From NCBI GenBank assembly GCA_963769845.1, contig CAVYNL010000033.1:62001-126000 (forward strand): 64,000 nucleotides of DNA. Reading direction: 5' to 3'. How positions within the stretch are numbered: position 1 is the stretch's first letter; each line of letters begins with the position of its first letter. The position numbers were made by a program, and so were the translations under genes. Below the pieces are notes generated by a model. It made no database searches, was not told the DNA's origin, and saw only the letters and a program-made list of their open reading frames with translations. Of the stretch, positions 61,755 through 64,000 are shown piece after piece. The stretch comes from JBGQMW01 sp963769845. Its GTDB lineage: Archaea; Thermoproteota; Bathyarchaeia; Bathyarchaeales; Bathycorpusculaceae.

Positions 61755-62198
61755 ATGATGGACAAGCGTGTTAAATTGAAGTCCGCTAAATTAGTCTCAC
61801 GTTCTCCTTGGTTGGCGCATTTCAACACTGCCGCCTGCAACGGTTGTGATATCGAAGTATTGGCCATGCTAAGTCCTAATTATGACCCAGAAAGGCTTGG
61901 CGTGAAGCTAACGCCAAGCATAAGACACGCAGACATACTTGCCGTCACAGGGGCTGTGAATAGGAAATCTGCTGTCCGGCTCAAGAGATTGTACGAACAG
62001 ATGGCTGAACCAAAATTCGTTGTCGCGATTGGTGCTTGCGCCATTAGTGGCGGGGTGTTTGCCAAATCATACAATTTGTTCGCTGGCGCTGACAAGATCG
62101 TACCAGTCGTCGCCAACATCCCAGGTTGTCCTCCAAGACCTGAAGCCATCTTGGACGGTGTCACGAAGGTTCTTGCTAAACTTGCAGAGGTGAAGTAG
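61755..62198 (+). CDS. group 4 [NiFe]-hydrogenase small subunit (NuoB-like)
   Basis: A 147-residue electron-relay subunit. The proximal 4Fe-4S cluster ligands are in NTAACNGCDIEVLAML (CxxC), AIGACAISGGVF and IPGCPPRPEAIL. These match EchC/MbhJ/NuoB proteins. The start may be ATG 61755 or 61758; the TATA-like TCTTTATTAAG at 61741-61751 is very close, so the true start could also be the TTG at 61778. It begins an operon with NuoC-, NuoD- and NuoI-like genes that runs beyond the window edge. Confidence 0.88.
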   Translation: MMDKRVKLKSAKLVSRSPWLAHFNTAACNGCDIEVLAMLSPNYDPERLGVKLTPSIRHADILAVTGAVNRKSAVRLKRLYEQMAEPKFVVAIGACAISGGVFAKSYNLFAGADKIVPVVANIPGCPPRPEAILDGVTKVLAKLAEVK

Positions 62199-62199
62199 T

Positions 62200-62652
62200 A
62201 TATCGCAGCCTCTTGAGAGAATCAAGGAAAGCCTAGCTGGGATTGTTGGCACAATCGAAGAGGCTGCGCCGAGAAGGCTGGTTGCCAAGGCTGAACCAAA
62301 GGACTTAAAGTCGATCTTCAAAAAACTCCTGAAGGATTTCAGCGAAGATTTCTACTTGGACTTTGTGACAGCTGTAGACTATCCTGAGGATAAGCAATTC
62401 GAGATCAACTATGGCATTTGGATTTACAGCTTAAAGACTGTTCTGACGATTAGGTTTAGACTGCCAAGAGAAAATCCCCAGATTGAGACGTTAAGCGATT
62501 TAGTGCCCTCGGCTGTGAACCACGAGCAAGAAGTCTACGATTTAATGGGAATCGATTTCAAAGGAAATCCAAGTCTCAAGAGAGGTTTCCTAGTCACCGA
62601 AGAGCTCACTAACACTTTTCCTCTCAGAAAGGATGAGGCGAAGCAGGCTTGA
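62200..62652 (+). CDS. group 4 [NiFe]-hydrogenase NuoC-like subunit, apparent ATA start
   Basis: A 150-residue subunit corresponding to NuoC: DFYLDFVTAVDYPEDKQFEI, VLTIRFRLPRENPQIETLSD, AVNHEQEVYDLMGIDFKG. The homologous region extends upstream of the first canonical start (TTG 62356), and there is no ATG/GTG/TTG before it until an in-frame stop at 62191. ATA at 62200 lies 6 nt after GAGGTGA (62187-62193), directly after the small-subunit stop, so it is probably the real (noncanonical) start. The end overlaps the large-subunit start by 4 bp. Confidence 0.85.
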   Translation: MSQPLERIKESLAGIVGTIEEAAPRRLVAKAEPKDLKSIFKKLLKDFSEDFYLDFVTAVDYPEDKQFEINYGIWIYSLKTVLTIRFRLPRENPQIETLSDLVPSAVNHEQEVYDLMGIDFKGNPSLKRGFLVTEELTNTFPLRKDEAKQA

Positions 62653-63806
62653 CCAACTCGGAATATCTCGAAATACCCATTGGACCACAACATCCTGCCC
62701 TGCACGAGCCAATCCTGTTCAGGGTCAAAGTTGAAGGGGAAAAGATCGTCGAAGTAATCCCCAGCACAGGTTACAATCATCGAGGCATAGAGAAACTGTG
62801 CGAGAACAACACGTTCCTCAGGGACGTTTACTTGGCAGGCAGGGTCTGCGGCATCTGCAACGTGGTCCACACGACCTGCTATTCTGAAGGCGTCGAAAAG
62901 ATCGGCAACATCGAGGTTCCGCCAAGAGCAAAGTATTTGAGAACACTACTCAACGAGCTGGAAAGAATTCACAGCCACATGCTTGTTCTCGCCGTGCTAG
63001 GCGAACTGATTGGTTTCCACTCGCTCTTCATGCTAATCATGCGCGACAGAGAACCCGTGCTGGCCCTGAAGGAACTGGTTGCTGGAAACAGAGTTCAGGC
63101 CGACTACGTGATGCCTGGAGGAGTGAAGAGAGACGTGACTCCTGAAAAGGTCCAGACAATCAAGAACACGCTTGACCACGTCGAAGAGAGGATAAAATAC
63201 TACAAGAAGGTCTTCGAAAGAGACTCGATTCTCACTCAGCGGCTTTCGGGCGTCGGCATCCTGAAAAAGACAGATGTCAGCAGATACGGTTTTGTCGGGC
63301 CGATAGCAAGAGGTTCAGGCGTCAAAACTGATGTGCGCTTTGAAGATCCTTATGCGGCCTACGGTGAGATCCCTTTCAACGTTGTTACACGAGAAGAGTG
63401 CGATTCGTGGGCTAGAATGATGGTTAGAGTTGGCGAGCTGTTTGAAACGATAAGTATGCTGAGATACATTGCTGACCACATTCCTGAGGGACCGATAGGC
63501 CCCAAGGTCATGATAAGAAAGGTGCCAGCTGGAGAGGCAGTGTCCAGAGTCGAAGCTCAAAGAGGACAGCTTCTGTACCACATAATAAGCAAAGGCGGAG
63601 ACAAGCCATACCGTCTCAAGATTAGAACCCCGAGCTTCAACAACATCTTGAACAGTCCCATACTGTTCAAAGATGCGAACCTGGCCGATCTTCCAGTCAT
63701 ACTCGCAAGCTTAGACCCATGCATTTCCTGCATGGAAAGGCTGGTAATCATAGACAGCGGTGGCCGAGTGGAAACAAAATCGTTGACCGAACTGACGAGA
63801 GGATGA
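62649..63806 (+). CDS. group 4 [NiFe]-hydrogenase large (catalytic) subunit, NuoD-like
   Basis: A 385-residue subunit. Both nickel-ligand CxxC pairs are present: RVCGICNVVH (Cys67, Cys70) and DPCISCMER (Cys358, Cys361). So it is a true NiFe hydrogenase and not a complex-I NuoD, which lacks them. Other features are IGPQHPALHEP, GYNHRGIEKLCE and ERIHSHMLVLAVLGE. It has no long C-terminal peptide for maturation-protease removal. The start is TTG 62649, overlapping the NuoC stop. It produces or uptakes H2 linked to ferredoxin with ion translocation. HypA and the HypB-type ATPase at 53 kb would mature it. Confidence 0.93.
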   Translation: MTNSEYLEIPIGPQHPALHEPILFRVKVEGEKIVEVIPSTGYNHRGIEKLCENNTFLRDVYLAGRVCGICNVVHTTCYSEGVEKIGNIEVPPRAKYLRTLLNELERIHSHMLVLAVLGELIGFHSLFMLIMRDREPVLALKELVAGNRVQADYVMPGGVKRDVTPEKVQTIKNTLDHVEERIKYYKKVFERDSILTQRLSGVGILKKTDVSRYGFVGPIARGSGVKTDVRFEDPYAAYGEIPFNVVTREECDSWARMMVRVGELFETISMLRYIADHIPEGPIGPKVMIRKVPAGEAVSRVEAQRGQLLYHIISKGGDKPYRLKIRTPSFNNILNSPILFKDANLADLPVILASLDPCISCMERLVIIDSGGRVETKSLTELTRG

Positions 63807-63812
63807 GAGACT

Positions 63813-64000
63813 GTGCTTAAGCTGCTCCCTGAAATCTTGAGAAACTTGTTCAAAAAACCGGCAACGTACAAATTCCCGCGAGAGGACAGGCCAGCATCGC
63901 AGGACTTTAGAGGAATGCAGGTTGTTGACATTAAGAAGTGTATCAGCTGCAGGCTGTGCTTCTATGATTGTCCCGCTGACGCGATTGAGATGAAGGTCAA
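63813..64000 (+). CDS. ferredoxin-type subunit (NuoI-like), truncated by the window end
   Basis: The first 62 residues are in view, from GTG 63813 after GAGGATGAGAG. A basic N-terminal stretch (LKLLPEILRNLFKKPATYKF) is followed by one 4Fe-4S motif, KKCISCRLCFYDCPADAIEM (C-x2-C-x2-C-x3-CP). A second cluster would lie beyond the window. It carries electrons from ferredoxin to the small subunit in Ech/Mbh-type hydrogenases. Confidence 0.88.
   Translation, partial: MLKLLPEILRNLFKKPATYKFPREDRPASQDFRGMQVVDIKKCISCRLCFYDCPADAIEMKV

Noticed and set aside
1..64000. CRISPR arrays, insertion sequences, rRNA genes and further tRNAs
   Set aside because: No regularly spaced repeats, no transposase frames and no rRNA-like sequence were seen on reading; only one tRNA could be folded.

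Overview
The window is archaeal chromosome. It carries replication genes of the archaeal/eukaryal type: both RFC subunits, both primase subunits, PCNA, MCM and two GINS proteins. It also has archaeal translation and RNA-processing genes (S27e, L44e, aIF2-alpha, Nop10, RpoP, Taw1, a Trm5/TYW2-type methyltransferase), TATA/BRE-like promoters with short leaders, and an archaeosortase. The gene mix (membrane pyrophosphatase, group 4 NiFe hydrogenase, C25 peptidase with dockerin-like tail, FMN glutamate synthase domain) fits an anaerobic TACK archaeon, most likely Bathyarchaeia; the lineage is an inference from gene content and style, not from a search. Three otherwise intact genes (a D-2-hydroxyacid dehydrogenase, MCM and a PAC2 protein) each carry one apparent extra base, which suggests a draft or metagenome-derived sequence.

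Layout. 0-4 kb: hydroxyacid dehydrogenase, cysteine synthesis pair cysK-cysE, tRNA-Leu(GAG). 3.5-6.3 kb: Lrp-type regulator divergent from glutamine synthetase, then a creatininase-family amidohydrolase. 6.4-11.2 kb: a four-gene sugar-nucleotide operon. 11.2-13.1 kb: Trm112-like protein, tRNA methyltransferase, RpoP and a Cys-rich protein. 13.2-18.1 kb: a large surface protein, an integrase relic and small accessory genes, including a membrane protein whose paralogue lies at 39 kb. 18.3-24.2 kb: SHMT, Taw1, translin, endonuclease V, HD hydrolase and an OB-fold tRNA-binding protein, in a strongly C-rich strand. 24.2-26.5 kb: RFC large and small subunits.

26.5-34.5 kb is the most distinctive part. 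It is an ammonium/glutamate island with a 648-aa ribbon-helix-helix protein of unknown type, a glutamate dehydrogenase with a duplicated helical N-terminal extension, a KaiC/RadA-like protein that has lost its Walker motifs, an FMN-binding glutamate synthase domain protein, and an ordinary glutamate dehydrogenase. TGTTCA-type motifs sit next to the promoters of these units, so a small local regulon is plausible.

34.6-37.3 kb: GINS23-MCM. 37.4-39.5 kb: decayed DNA (half of a UDP-GlcNAc 2-epimerase, a dockerin relic), an AsnC-like regulator and the second membrane paralogue. 39.5-41.9 kb: the classic archaeal operon L44e-S27e-aIF2alpha-Nop10-PAC2. 42-45 kb: archaeosortase, GINS51 and PriS. 45-50.6 kb: glycosylation and surface genes, including a GDP-mannose-3,5-epimerase-like enzyme. 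50.6-52.5 kb: PriL-PCNA. 52.7-53.8 kb: HypA with an Mrp/MinD-type HypB, a nickel-maturation pair. 54-59 kb: a secreted C25 peptidase and a DUF2156 protein. 59.4-64 kb: membrane pyrophosphatase and the start of a group 4 [NiFe]-hydrogenase operon that runs off the window; HypA/HypB would serve this enzyme.
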